This document shows positions 42,763 through 51,467 of a stretch of DNA of 64,000 bases, piece after piece; the first letter of the stretch is position 1, and each line of letters opens with the position of its first letter. The notes beneath the pieces are model-generated. The model made no database searches. It saw only the letters and a program-made list of their open reading frames with translations, and was not told the origin of the DNA. Position numbers and translations under genes: made by a program. The stretch spans positions 310,001 to 374,000 of the forward strand of contig CAVWAR010000002.1 in the NCBI GenBank assembly GCA_963753075.1, given 5' to 3'. Source of the DNA: Prado023 sp963753075. GTDB taxonomy: Bacteria > Actinomycetota > Actinomycetes > S36-B12 > CAIYMF01.

Positions 42763-43419
42763 ATGACGATCCGGGTTTTCCTGCTCGATGACCACGAGGT
42801 GGTCCGTCGGGGCATTGCCGACCTCCTCGGCCTCGAGTCCGACATGGAGGTCGTGGGTGAGGCCGGCTCCGCGACCGATGCGCTGCACCGCATCCCCGCA
42901 GCCCGACCCGACGTGGCGGTCCTCGACGTGCGACTGCCCGACGGGACCGGCATCGAGGTGTGCCGGGACGCCCGCTCGATGCTGCCCGACATGCAGTGCC
43001 TCATGCTCACGTCGTACGCCGATGACGAGGCCCTGTTCGACGCGATCATGGCGGGCGCCTCCGGCTACGTCCTCAAGGACATCAAGGGCAACGACCTGGT
43101 CGAGGCGGTCCGATCGGTGGCCGCCGGCCGCAGCCTGCTCGACCCGCGCGCGACCCAGCGGGTGCTCGAGCGCCTGCGCAGCGGCGCCCAGTCGGACTCC
43201 AAGGTCGACCAGCTCAACGAGCAGGAGCGCCGGATCCTGGTCCTCATCGGCGAGGGGATGACCAACCGCCAGATCGGCGAGACGATGCACCTGGCCGAGA
43301 AGACCGTGAAGAACTACGTGTCCTCGCTGCTGGCCAAGCTGGGCATGGAGCGACGCACGCAGGTCGCCGCATACGCCGCTCGACTCGAGGCAGAGCGCGA
43401 GCACGGGCACATGCAGTAG
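42763..43419 (+). CDS. dosR: DosR/DevR-type hypoxia response regulator
   Basis: NarL-family response regulator of 218 aa. The receiver domain has D9/D10 and the phosphoryl acceptor D55 (VAVLDVRLPDG), and ends in GYVLKDIKGNDLVEAV. The C-terminal LuxR-type helix-turn-helix includes LNEQERRILVLIGEGMTNRQ and KTVKNYVSSLLAKLGMERRTQ. From memory M. tuberculosis DosR shares long stretches almost word for word (VFLVDDHEVVRRG, PAARPDVAVLDVRLPDG, AEKTVKNYVS-LLAKLGMERRTQ), so orthology is likely. No DosS/DosT sensor kinase lies in the window. DosR-like boxes precede pflB, the hydrogenase operon and ctpF. Confidence 0.93.
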   Translation: MTIRVFLLDDHEVVRRGIADLLGLESDMEVVGEAGSATDALHRIPAARPDVAVLDVRLPDGTGIEVCRDARSMLPDMQCLMLTSYADDEALFDAIMAGASGYVLKDIKGNDLVEAVRSVAAGRSLLDPRATQRVLERLRSGAQSDSKVDQLNEQERRILVLIGEGMTNRQIGETMHLAEKTVKNYVSSLLAKLGMERRTQVAAYAARLEAEREHGHMQ

Positions 43420-43553
43420 GGCGCCCGACAGGGAACCGTGACTCGGCTCCTGCCCACGTCAGACCGGCCAGAGGCCACTGACGCGGTGCGTCTGCGCGCA
43501 CAGCGCATCACGTTCTGCCATCCTGTCGGGCAACCGCACCTGAGAGGGTTCCC

Positions 43554-44579
43554 ATGTCCCTGCGTCCCGCTGGCCCGTCGGTGCCGCAGCGACGCCGACG
43601 CCGCGCCCTGAGGCTGGCAGCAGCACTCGTCTGCGCGCCCGTCCTGGCCGCCTGCACGGTCGACCCCGTGAACCGCGCCAGCGTGGGCGACGAATCGGAC
43701 GTGCACACGGGTCCGATGCGGATCGCCATGATCACGCACGGCGACGATGGCGGCTTCTGGTCGATCGTGCGCAGCGGGGCCGAGGACGCGGCCGCGACGC
43801 TGGCCGAGGTCACGCTGGACTACCAGGGATCCGCCGGCGACGCGAAGCTCCAGTCGGAGATGATCAAGGCCGCACTGAACCAGGGGGCCGATGCGCTGGC
43901 AGTGTCCGCACCCGACATCGGGGCCATCACCAGCGCCCTGGCCGAGGCGGAGGCCGCCAACATCCCGATCATCACGCTGAACTCCGGCTCGGACCTGCTC
44001 GAGACGCTGCCCAACGTCATCACACACGTCGGGCAGAGCGAGCGTGCCGCCGGCGTGGGAGCCGGCACCAGGCTCGCCGAGGGCGGCGCGACCAGGGCCC
44101 TGTGCATCCTGCACGAGGAGAACAACATCGGGCTCCAGGAGCGCTGCGCCGGAGCTGCGGAAGGGATGACCGAGAACGGTGGTGAGGTCATCAACGTCCA
44201 GGTCACCGGCAAGGCCGACCCACGCAGCACCGGACTGGAGATCGGCGCGGCCATGGAGGCCCAGTCCCCCGACACGGTCCTGACCCTTGACCCGGACATC
44301 GCGATGGCCGCCCTGAAGGAGGTCACGACCCGGGACGTGACCCTGGCGACCTTCGACATCAGCCCCGACGTGCTCGACGAGGTCGCCGCCGGCTCGATCG
44401 AGTTCGCCGTGGACCAGCAGCCCTACCTGCAGGGCTATCTCCCGGTGAGCTTCCTCGAGCTCGCGGTGCGCAACAGGAACGAGGTGGGCGCCAACTCCAT
44501 CGTGGCCACCGGCCCGAGTTTCGTCACCCAGGAGAACGCGGCCTCGATCGCCACGCTGTCCGACCAGGGAACGAGGTAG
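43554..44579 (+). CDS. Sugar ABC transporter substrate-binding lipoprotein
   Basis: Extracytoplasmic binding protein of the ribose/galactose-type (Peripla_BP_4) family, 341 aa. The Arg-rich signal peptide ends in a lipobox, VLAAC with C34. The mature domain begins MRIAMITHGDDGGFWSIVRSGAEDAA and contains the hinge-region motifs ALAVSAPDIGAI and ITLNSGSD. It is first in a binding protein-permease-ATPase operon like frcBCA. The sugar cannot be assigned. The start is the ATG at 43554 behind GAGAGGG. Confidence 0.9.
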   Translation: MSLRPAGPSVPQRRRRRALRLAAALVCAPVLAACTVDPVNRASVGDESDVHTGPMRIAMITHGDDGGFWSIVRSGAEDAAATLAEVTLDYQGSAGDAKLQSEMIKAALNQGADALAVSAPDIGAITSALAEAEAANIPIITLNSGSDLLETLPNVITHVGQSERAAGVGAGTRLAEGGATRALCILHEENNIGLQERCAGAAEGMTENGGEVINVQVTGKADPRSTGLEIGAAMEAQSPDTVLTLDPDIAMAALKEVTTRDVTLATFDISPDVLDEVAAGSIEFAVDQQPYLQGYLPVSFLELAVRNRNEVGANSIVATGPSFVTQENAASIATLSDQGTR

Positions 44580-44582
44580 TCG

Positions 44583-45644
44583 ATGGCCACGACCGCACCC
44601 GCCCCCGCACCGGCGACGCAGCCTGATGAGCGCATCCGGCACACACCGCTGTGGCGGCGCATGCTCGTGCGCCCCTCAGTCGGCGCGCTGATCGCCGCGA
44701 TCGTCGTCTTCCTGTTCTTCAGCGCCATGGACACGACCGGCACGTTCAACTCGCCGGCCGGCGTCACCTCGTGGATGTCGGTCTCTGCGTCCTACGGGAT
44801 CATGGCCTGCGCGGTCGCCCTGCTGATGATCAGCGGCGAGGTGGACCTCTCCAGCGGCGTGATGACCGGGTCGACCGGCCTGCTGCTCGGCCTGCTGATC
44901 TCTGAGGCCGGGATGGGCTTCTGGCCCGCGCTGGCGATTGTGGTCGTCTTCGCCATCTGCATCGGGCTGCTCAACGGCCTGCTGGTCACCTGGACCCGAC
45001 TCCCGAGCTTCATCGTGACCCTGGCCACGATGTTCGTCCTCCTCGGCGTGAACTCCGGGGTCACCCAGGCGATCACCGGCCAGGTCCGCGTGGGCGGAAT
45101 CGACCAGGCAACCGGCTACTCGGCCGCGCAATGGGTGTTCGGGTCCCGGCTGGACTCCTCTTGGCCCCTGACTGTCTCGGTCGGCTGGTGGCTGCTCGCG
45201 ATCCTCCTTGGTACGTGGGTGCTGCAGCGCACGCGGCAGGGCAACTGGATCTATGCCGTGGGCGGTGACAAGAACGCCGCCCGCAACGTCGGCGTCCCGG
45301 TCCGCCGCACCAAGGTGTCCATGTTCGTCACGGTCTCGCTCGCCGCTGCCCTGGTGGGCACGATCAACGCTGTCGAGCTGACGTCCGTCTCGGCCGGGCA
45401 GGGCACTGGCTACGAGTTCTACTACATCATCGCCGCCGTGGTTGGCGGGACGCTGATGACCGGCGGCGCCGGTTCGGTGGTCGGCGCCAGCCTCGGTGCC
45501 CTGATCCTGGGCATGACCACCCTGGGCATCCAGTACGCCGGGTGGGACTCCACGTGGCGGTTCACCTTCTTCGGCCTGATCCTCTTCGGAGCGGTGATGC
45601 TCAACATCTGGGTGCGTGACCGCGCCGGAGGGAGCGCGAAATGA
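44583..45644 (+). CDS. Sugar ABC transporter permease (RbsC/FrcC family)
   Basis: Membrane subunit of 353 aa with about eight to ten hydrophobic segments. The family motif is seen in ALLMISGEVDLSSGVMTGSTG (the GGIDLSVG region of RbsC) and WIYAVGGDKNAARNVGVPVRR is the cytoplasmic loop contacting the ATPase. It starts three bases after the binding-protein stop and its stop overlaps the ATPase start. Confidence 0.93.
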   Translation: MATTAPAPAPATQPDERIRHTPLWRRMLVRPSVGALIAAIVVFLFFSAMDTTGTFNSPAGVTSWMSVSASYGIMACAVALLMISGEVDLSSGVMTGSTGLLLGLLISEAGMGFWPALAIVVVFAICIGLLNGLLVTWTRLPSFIVTLATMFVLLGVNSGVTQAITGQVRVGGIDQATGYSAAQWVFGSRLDSSWPLTVSVGWWLLAILLGTWVLQRTRQGNWIYAVGGDKNAARNVGVPVRRTKVSMFVTVSLAAALVGTINAVELTSVSAGQGTGYEFYYIIAAVVGGTLMTGGAGSVVGASLGALILGMTTLGIQYAGWDSTWRFTFFGLILFGAVMLNIWVRDRAGGSAK

Positions 45645-46462
45645 CCGGCACCACACCGTCCGCGTCGGCGCGCTCAGGTCGGGGCTCCCAGGGGGACATG
45701 TACCTGCGGCTCGAGGACGTCGGCAAGACCTTCGGCAGCGTAGTCGCCCTCGAGGGCGTGTCGATGAGCGTCAACCACGGTCGGATCACCTGCGTGCTCG
45801 GGGACAACGGTGCCGGCAAGTCGACGCTGATCAAGATTCTGTCCGGGGTGCACAAGAACGACTCAGGGACCATGTACGTCGGCGGCCAGCCCACGGTCTT
45901 CGAGTCGCCGAGTGACGCGCGGGATGCGGGCATCGCGACGGTATTCCAGGACCTGGCGACGATCCCGTTGATGAGTGTGTGGCGCAACTTCTTCCTCGGC
46001 CGCGAGCCGCAGAAGGGCTGGGGGCCCTTCCGACGCATGGACATCGCCCAGGGCAAGGAGATCTGCCGCGAGGAGCTCACACTGTTCGGCATCGACCTCC
46101 GCGATCCCGACCAGCCGATCGGCACCCTGTCCGGCGGCGAGCGGCAGGCGGTGGCGATCGCGCGAGCTGTGTACTTCGGCGCGGAGGTGGTCATCCTCGA
46201 CGAGCCCACGTCCGCGCTGGGCGTCAAGCAGTCCGGCCGGGTGCTCAAGTTCGTCAAGGATGCCCGCGACCGCGGCATCGGGGTCGTGCTGATCACCCAC
46301 AACCCGCACCACGCGTACATGGTTGGAGACGAGTTCGTGCTCCTCACCCGCGGCAAGATGACCAACCGGTGGCTCAAGGAGGACGTCGAACTCGACGAGC
46401 TCATCGCCGCGATGGCCGGAGGGGCCGAGCTGGCCGACCTCGCCCACGAGCTGGAGTCCTGA
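45641..46462 (+). CDS. Sugar ABC transporter ATP-binding protein, single-domain (FrcA-like)
   Basis: 273 aa with one nucleotide-binding domain: Walker A GDNGAGKST, signature TLSGGERQAVAIARA, Walker B VVILDEPTSAL, switch LITHNPHHAY. Most ribose-type ATPases (RbsA) carry two fused domains, whereas FrcA-type proteins have one, as here, and act as homodimers. An alternative start at a downstream ATG (MYLRLEDVGK) would remove a 19-residue Ser/Gly-rich leader. The start overlaps the permease stop (ATGA). Confidence 0.93.
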   Translation: MTGTTPSASARSGRGSQGDMYLRLEDVGKTFGSVVALEGVSMSVNHGRITCVLGDNGAGKSTLIKILSGVHKNDSGTMYVGGQPTVFESPSDARDAGIATVFQDLATIPLMSVWRNFFLGREPQKGWGPFRRMDIAQGKEICREELTLFGIDLRDPDQPIGTLSGGERQAVAIARAVYFGAEVVILDEPTSALGVKQSGRVLKFVKDARDRGIGVVLITHNPHHAYMVGDEFVLLTRGKMTNRWLKEDVELDELIAAMAGGAELADLAHELES

Positions 46463-46555
46463 GGACCGCGGCTTCCAGCCAGCTGCCTGCCGCTCGCGGC
46501 CTGTGGTCCAAGCACGCGGTGCCCAGTCGAGGATGACTGTCCGGCGGATCAGGCG

Positions 46556-46567
46556 CATGATGGAGTC
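46556..46567 (+). promoter_or_regulatory. Possible leaderless -10 of the LolA/MucB-like gene
   Basis: CATGAT (46556-46561) lies six bases before the ATG at 46568, the same geometry as for gpx and menF. It marks a new transcription unit after the sugar transporter operon. Confidence 0.45.
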
Positions 46568-47746
46568 ATGAGCATCTTCGACCGACGCCCCGGGCTGCGC
46601 TGGGCGGTGCCCGCGGGGGCGACCCTGCTGTTCGTGGGAGGGGCTGCCCTTGCGCCGCTGGCCGCGAACGCCGATGCGGGCCTCGAGCCGCGCACCGCCG
46701 AGGAGCTGTTGGTGGCACTGCAGGAACCGAGCGCCACTGCGGTCTCGGGCACGGTCGTCACCAGTGCCGAGCTCGGCCTGCCCGATCTACCCATGGGCGC
46801 CATGTCCTCGGGCAGCGCCGCCGGGCTGGCCAGCGGCGAGAGCACGCTTCGGGTGTGGACCGACGGGCCGACGCGGCAACGCCTCGCCATGCTGGGGCGC
46901 GCCTCGGAGACGACAGTCATCCGCAACGGTGAGCAGGTGTGGGTGTGGTCCAGCGAGGGGGCCACCGCCGACTCCTACCGGGTCCCTGACCACGAGGGCG
47001 ACCACACGACGTGGTCCGAGGGGGCCGGGTTGGCCGGAGCTGACCTGCCGAGCACCCCGCAGGAAGCTGCGGCGATGGCCCTTGAGGCGATCGACCCGAC
47101 CACCGAGGTGACGACATCGGGTGTGGGCCGTGTGGCCGGCCGAGACGTCTACGAGTTGGTCCTGGCCCCGAGTGACCCCCAGACCCTGGTCGCCCGGGTC
47201 ACCCTGGCGATGGACGCCGAGACGAACGCCCCGCTGCGGGTCAGGGTGTACTCCACGACGATCCCTGATCCCGCCTACGAGGTGGGATTCAGCTCCGTGG
47301 ACTACAGCACCCCGGACCCGGCGCTGTTCGAGTTCTCCGCTCCCCCAGGCGCGACCGTGACCGAGCACGAGGCGGATCCGGCCAAGGACGCCGCGACGGC
47401 TGACGCACCGGTGATGCCCCCCGGTCAGGAGCCCACCGTCGTCGGCGAGGGCTGGAGCACGGTGCTGGTCATGGACCTGCCGACCGACTCGCTGGCCGAC
47501 CTGGCGGAGGCCGGGATGCGCACGGAGGCCGACGACGACGGTCCGTTCGCGGGTCATCGGGGGAGCCAGGACGCTGCCGGCACCGCCCTGGCGCTGCTTG
47601 CGGCCCTGCCCCAGGAGTCCGGGGCGTGGGGGACCGGCCGGGTCCTGCGCGGAACCCTGGTCTCGGCGATCCTGACCGACGATGGCCGGATCGCCGTCGG
47701 CGCGGTCGACTCCGAGGTGCTCGGCGCCGCACTGGCCAGCCAGTGA
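46568..47746 (+). CDS. Secreted LolA/MucB-like protein
   Basis: 392 aa with an N-terminal signal or anchor (RWAVPAGATLLFVGGAALAPLAANADA, residues about 12-37). The rest is a beta-rich domain of the LolA/LppX/MucB-RseB type: an ESTLRVWTDGPTRQRL strand, NGEQVWVWSS, then GRDVYELVLAP and VRVYSTT. Such proteins bind lipid or hydrophobic groups outside the membrane. The downstream ATPase and permease overlap or follow it closely, so it may be the extracytoplasmic partner of that exporter. No anti-sigma gene is adjacent, which argues against an RseB role. Confidence 0.75.
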   Translation: MSIFDRRPGLRWAVPAGATLLFVGGAALAPLAANADAGLEPRTAEELLVALQEPSATAVSGTVVTSAELGLPDLPMGAMSSGSAAGLASGESTLRVWTDGPTRQRLAMLGRASETTVIRNGEQVWVWSSEGATADSYRVPDHEGDHTTWSEGAGLAGADLPSTPQEAAAMALEAIDPTTEVTTSGVGRVAGRDVYELVLAPSDPQTLVARVTLAMDAETNAPLRVRVYSTTIPDPAYEVGFSSVDYSTPDPALFEFSAPPGATVTEHEADPAKDAATADAPVMPPGQEPTVVGEGWSTVLVMDLPTDSLADLAEAGMRTEADDDGPFAGHRGSQDAAGTALALLAALPQESGAWGTGRVLRGTLVSAILTDDGRIAVGAVDSEVLGAALASQ

Positions 47747-48714
47747 CAGCGGCGACGCTGAGTCCCACCCAGTACCTCCACGACGCCAGCACCGCCGTCG
47801 CCAGCACCGGGCTGACGAAGGTCTTCGGTTCCCAGACGGTCGTCGATGAGATCGACCTGCGGGTCCCCGTCGGGGCGGTGTACGGCTTCCTCGGACCCAA
47901 TGGCTCCGGGAAGACCACCACGATCCGGATGCTGCTGGGGTTGGTGCGCCCGACCTCGGGGGAGGTCGGGCTGCTGGGTGCGCCGATGCCGGCCAACTCC
48001 CGCTCGGTCCTCCCGCGGGTCGGGTCCCTGGTCGAGGGCCCGGCCTTCCACCCGTACCTGCCGGGGCGGGCCAACCTTGCGCGGCTCGACGCCGCCGACA
48101 GCTACGCCGATCGACGTACCGCTGGCACGCGCATCGATGCCGCCCTCGATCGGGTCGGTCTGCTCGCGGCAGCCGGCAAGAAGTACCGCGCCTACTCGCT
48201 CGGGATGCGTCAGCGCCTCGCGATCGCCGCCGCCCTGCTGGCACCTCGCGACCTGCTCATCCTCGATGAGCCGACCAACGGCCTGGATCCTCAGGGCACC
48301 CGGGAGGTGCGCTCCCTGGTGGCATCCCTGGTCCACGACGGCACCACGGTGCTGGTCTCCAGCCACCTGCTGTCCGAGGTGGAGCAGATGTGCTCACACG
48401 TCGGCGTGATGCGTCAGGGCCAACTCGTGGCCCAGGGCACGGTCGCTGAGGTCCGTGCCGGGTCCGGACCTGTCGCAGAGGTGCTGACCGCCGACCCCCC
48501 GCGCGCGGCCGAGGTGCTGCGCTCGCTCGGGCTGGGCAGTGTCACGCTGACCGACGGTGGGGTCCGGGCGGCCCCGGAGGGGGTCGAGCCGGAGCGGATC
48601 GTGGAGGCACTGGTCCAGGCCGGCGTGGGCGTGCGCGAGTTCACCGTTGCCTCCCCGAGCCTGGAGGACCTGTTCGTCGCACTGACCGGGGAGGGCTTCG
48701 ATGTCAGCGGCTGA
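47743..48714 (+). CDS. ABC transporter ATP-binding protein (ABC-2 exporter)
   Basis: 323 aa with Walker A GPNGSGKTT, signature YSLGMRQRLAIAAA, Walker B LLILDEPTNGLDP and switch VSSHLLSEVEQ. The C-terminal extension after residue about 230 is common in drug, lantibiotic or CcmA-type ATPases. The start is a GTG overlapping the LolA-like gene's stop (GTGA). The downstream permease begins inside its last codons (14-base overlap). Confidence 0.93.
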   Translation: MTAATLSPTQYLHDASTAVASTGLTKVFGSQTVVDEIDLRVPVGAVYGFLGPNGSGKTTTIRMLLGLVRPTSGEVGLLGAPMPANSRSVLPRVGSLVEGPAFHPYLPGRANLARLDAADSYADRRTAGTRIDAALDRVGLLAAAGKKYRAYSLGMRQRLAIAAALLAPRDLLILDEPTNGLDPQGTREVRSLVASLVHDGTTVLVSSHLLSEVEQMCSHVGVMRQGQLVAQGTVAEVRAGSGPVAEVLTADPPRAAEVLRSLGLGSVTLTDGGVRAAPEGVEPERIVEALVQAGVGVREFTVASPSLEDLFVALTGEGFDVSG

Positions 48715-49624
48715 GGCGCCAGCGGGGCAGCCCACGGCAGGGACCCCAGCGCACTCCACTGCGCACGCGGGACCGGCCCCGGGTGGGGTCCGGACCTCAG
48801 CGGGCACCCTGCCTGCCTCGGTGCGGCTGCTCCGATCCGAGCTCCGGCTGATCCTGGGCCGGCGCCGCAACAAGGCCGGCGTGCTGGTGCTGGCCGCGGT
48901 CCCCGTGCTGCTCGCCGTGGCGCTGCGCATGTCTGAGCCGGACTCGGGCGACGGCCCGGACCTGATCTCCGCGGCGACGTCGAACGGGGTCTTCGTGGCG
49001 CTGACCGCTCTCACCGTCGAGATGGCCCTGTTCCTGCCGCTCGCGGTGGCCGTGCTCTGCGGCGACTCGATCGCCGGCGAGGCGAACCTGGGCACACTCC
49101 GCTACCTGCTCACCGTTCCCGTGGGGCGGGCCCGCCTGCTCTGGGTGAAGTACGCGTCGCTGGTCATCGGGGCCCTGATCGGCGTGGTCGTGGTCGGCGG
49201 CACTGGTCTGCTGGTGGGCGGCGCCCTGCTGGGGCTCGGACCCACCACCCTGCTGTCGGGCAACCAGGTGTCCCTGGCCGAGGGGCTGGCTCGGCTCGGC
49301 CTGGCCATGCTCTACCTGACAGCCGGCCTCGCCGGGCTGGCTGCCATCGGCCTGTTCGTCTCCACCCTGACCGAGCAACCCATCGCTGCCATGGTCACCG
49401 TCACGATCATCTCCAGCGCCATGTGGATCATGGACGGGATTCCGCAGCTGGATTGGCTGGCCCCCTGGCTGCTGATCCACCGCTGGCCGGCGTTCGTCGA
49501 CCTGTTCCGGGACCCGGTGTTCTGGGACGTCATGCGCACCGGGCTGCTGGTGGACCTCGGCTACATCGTGGTGTTCCTCGCCCTGGCCTGGGCACGGTTC
49601 GCGAACAAGGACGTCACGAGCTGA
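48701..49624 (+). CDS. ABC-2 type transporter permease
   Basis: 307 aa with six hydrophobic segments from residue about 62; the first 40 residues are Ala/Gly/Pro-rich. SIAGEANLGTLRYLLTVPVGRARLLWVKY is the characteristic cytoplasmic loop of ABC-2 permeases. It works with the preceding ATPase; the substrate is unknown. A hairpin follows the stop. Confidence 0.9.
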   Translation: MSAAEAPAGQPTAGTPAHSTAHAGPAPGGVRTSAGTLPASVRLLRSELRLILGRRRNKAGVLVLAAVPVLLAVALRMSEPDSGDGPDLISAATSNGVFVALTALTVEMALFLPLAVAVLCGDSIAGEANLGTLRYLLTVPVGRARLLWVKYASLVIGALIGVVVVGGTGLLVGGALLGLGPTTLLSGNQVSLAEGLARLGLAMLYLTAGLAGLAAIGLFVSTLTEQPIAAMVTVTIISSAMWIMDGIPQLDWLAPWLLIHRWPAFVDLFRDPVFWDVMRTGLLVDLGYIVVFLALAWARFANKDVTS

Positions 49625-49648
49625 CCTGCCCGACCGGCCGTCGCACAC

Positions 49649-49665
49649 CCGGGCCGCTCGCCCGG
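49649..49665 (+). terminator. GC-rich hairpin after the ABC exporter operon
   Basis: CCGGGC and GCCCGG form a 6-bp stem with a five-base loop, 25 bases after the permease stop and about 130 bases before the hydrogenase operon. No T-run follows, so termination is plausible but not certain. Confidence 0.4.
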
Positions 49666-49725
49666 CCGGTGTCCAGTCGCACGCGCTCCAACCACCTCGG
49701 CACAACCGCCGATCGCCCTGTCCGG

Positions 49726-49771
49726 AGGGTGCCAAAGGACCCTATCCGTCGCAATTCACCGGCAATACGGT
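49726..49771 (+). promoter_or_regulatory. DosR-like box and promoter of the hydrogenase operon
   Basis: GTGCCAAAGGACCC (49729-49742) matches the pflB box core at 10 of 14 positions and the DosR consensus core at 9. TACGGT, a good -10, lies at 49766-49771, 37 bases from the box start, the same distance as for pflB and ctpF. The box alone is weak; the shared spacing and hydrogenase function raise the case. M. smegmatis Hyd3 of the same type is reported to be DosR-controlled. Confidence 0.6.
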
Positions 49772-49798
49772 GGACGAAATGCCTGCCGGAGGTGCCGC

Positions 49799-50989
49799 GT
49801 GGCCGATGCCGTGATCCTTGATCTCCCGGGCCTGCAGGCGCTGATCGACGTCCTGCGGACCCGCGGCTACCGCGTGCTCGGACCCGTCCAACGCGACAGC
49901 GCACTGGTCCTGGCCGAGATCGAGACCGTGGCAGATCTGCCCCAGGGAGTCGGTGACACGCAGGCACCGGGCGCCTACCGGACCCGCGACCGTGGCGACG
50001 AGGCGCTGTTCGGGTTCGCCGCGACCGCACAGGCGGCCAAACCCGTCCTGTTCCCGCCGGATGAGCTGCTATGGACGGGCACCCGAACCGATGCCGCCGA
50101 CGTCACGGCCCAGCAGACCATGGAAGCCGGCAAGGTGGCCCTGCTCGGAGTCCGCGGTTGCGACCTGGCCGCGATCGGCATCCAGGACACGATCCTGGCC
50201 GGCCGCGCCGCCATCGACGTGCACTACGTCGAGCGCAGGTCAGCCGCCTTCCTGATCGCCGTGACGTGTGGGACCCCGGCCGCGACGTGCTTCTGCGCCT
50301 CCATGGGGACCGGGCCCAAGCCCGGCGAGGGCGCAGACCTGACCCTGACCGAGCTGCTGGATGACGCCGGCCACCGGTTCCTGGTCGAGCCGGGGACGCC
50401 CGCGGGCGCCGACGTGCTCGCGGGCGTGCCAGGGACGCAGGCCACGGCGGTCGACCTGACCGCCGCCGCCGTGGTGGTGACCGATGCCACGGCGGCCATG
50501 GGCCGGCACCTGCGCACCGATGGGCTGCGCGACCTGCTGTACGCGAGTTCCGAGAGCCCGCACTGGGATGACGTGGCCCAGCGCTGCCTGGCGTGCACGA
50601 ACTGCACGCTGGTGTGCCCCACGTGCTTCTGCACCTCCGTCGAGGACGTCAGCGACCTGTCCGGGGACATCGACGAACGGCACCGGGTGTGGGACTCCTG
50701 CTTCTCCATGGAGTACTCACGGCTGCACGGCGGTGCAGTGCGCACCTCGACGGGCGCCCGGTACCGGCAATGGCTGACCCACAAACTGGCCAGCTGGACC
50801 GACCAGTTCGGGATGTCCGGCTGCGTCGGCTGTGGCCGCTGCGTCACCTGGTGCCCGGCGGCAATCGACCTGACCGCAGAGGTCGGGGCGCTGCGCGACG
50901 AGGCTGCCCACCGCGGTGCCGACCCACGTGCAGCTGGGGGCGGGCCGGACCCCAGCGTTGCGGCCGTTCCCACCCCACCCGAGCACTGA
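49799..50989 (+). CDS. Group 3b NiFe hydrogenase, iron-sulfur (beta) subunit
   Basis: Electron-transfer subunit (HydB/HyhB type) of a cytoplasmic NAD(P)-linked hydrogenase, 396 aa. C-terminal 4Fe-4S motifs are CLACTNCTLVCPTCFC and CVGCGRCVTWCP. The N-terminal half has the GVRGCDLAAIGIQD and VTCGTPAATCFCASM segments of sulfhydrogenase beta subunits. The start is a GTG at 49799 with GGAGG seven bases upstream. It is first of six tightly linked genes (beta, cNMP-binding, gamma, delta, alpha, protease). Confidence 0.92.
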   Translation: MADAVILDLPGLQALIDVLRTRGYRVLGPVQRDSALVLAEIETVADLPQGVGDTQAPGAYRTRDRGDEALFGFAATAQAAKPVLFPPDELLWTGTRTDAADVTAQQTMEAGKVALLGVRGCDLAAIGIQDTILAGRAAIDVHYVERRSAAFLIAVTCGTPAATCFCASMGTGPKPGEGADLTLTELLDDAGHRFLVEPGTPAGADVLAGVPGTQATAVDLTAAAVVVTDATAAMGRHLRTDGLRDLLYASSESPHWDDVAQRCLACTNCTLVCPTCFCTSVEDVSDLSGDIDERHRVWDSCFSMEYSRLHGGAVRTSTGARYRQWLTHKLASWTDQFGMSGCVGCGRCVTWCPAAIDLTAEVGALRDEAAHRGADPRAAGGGPDPSVAAVPTPPEH

Positions 50990-51005
50990 TCCCGAGGAGG
51001 AGCAC

Positions 51006-51467
51006 ATGCGCACCCTGGCCGAGTACCTCCCCGAGCACCCGTTCTTCGCCGGCCTGGACCCGGAGGCGATGGACCTCGTCGTCGGCTGCGCGCAGAACGT
51101 GCACTTCCGGGAGGGCGAGGTGCTGTTCCGCACGGGGGACCGGGCCGACACGTTCTACGTGATCCGGCGCGGCCGGGTCGCCCTGGACATCCACGACCCA
51201 CAGCGAGGCACGCTGGTCATCGCCAGCCCCGGCGAGGGCGAGGTCGTGGGCTGGTCGTGGTTGGTCCCGCCCTACCGGTGGATGTTCGACGCGCGGGCTG
51301 CCACGTCGGTCAGCGCCGTCGCCCTGGACGGCGCCTGCCTGCGCGGGAAGTGCGACCGCGACCCCGTCCTGGGATACGCGCTGATGCAGCGGGTCGCACA
51401 GGTGATGCTCGAGCGCCTGCAGGACGCACGTCTGCGCCTGCTCGACGTCTACGGGAGCAGCTCGTGA
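51006..51467 (+). CDS. Cyclic-nucleotide-binding domain protein within hydrogenase operon
   Basis: 153 aa consisting of one cNMP-binding (CRP-type) beta-barrel: FREGEVLFRTGDRADTFYVIRRGRVALDI, then an EGEVVGWSWLV segment where the phosphate-binding FGE..L...R usually lies. No DNA-binding domain follows, so it is not a transcription factor. Similar genes accompany hydrogenases of this type in mycobacteria. A role in allosteric control or assembly by cAMP is inference. The start is the ATG at 51006 behind GAGGAGGAG. Its stop overlaps the next gene (GTGA). Confidence 0.88.
   Translation: MRTLAEYLPEHPFFAGLDPEAMDLVVGCAQNVHFREGEVLFRTGDRADTFYVIRRGRVALDIHDPQRGTLVIASPGEGEVVGWSWLVPPYRWMFDARAATSVSAVALDGACLRGKCDRDPVLGYALMQRVAQVMLERLQDARLRLLDVYGSSS

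Noticed and set aside
46568..47746. RseB-type anti-sigma partner
   Set aside because: No sigma factor or anti-sigma gene is adjacent; linkage to an ABC exporter fits a LolA-like role better.
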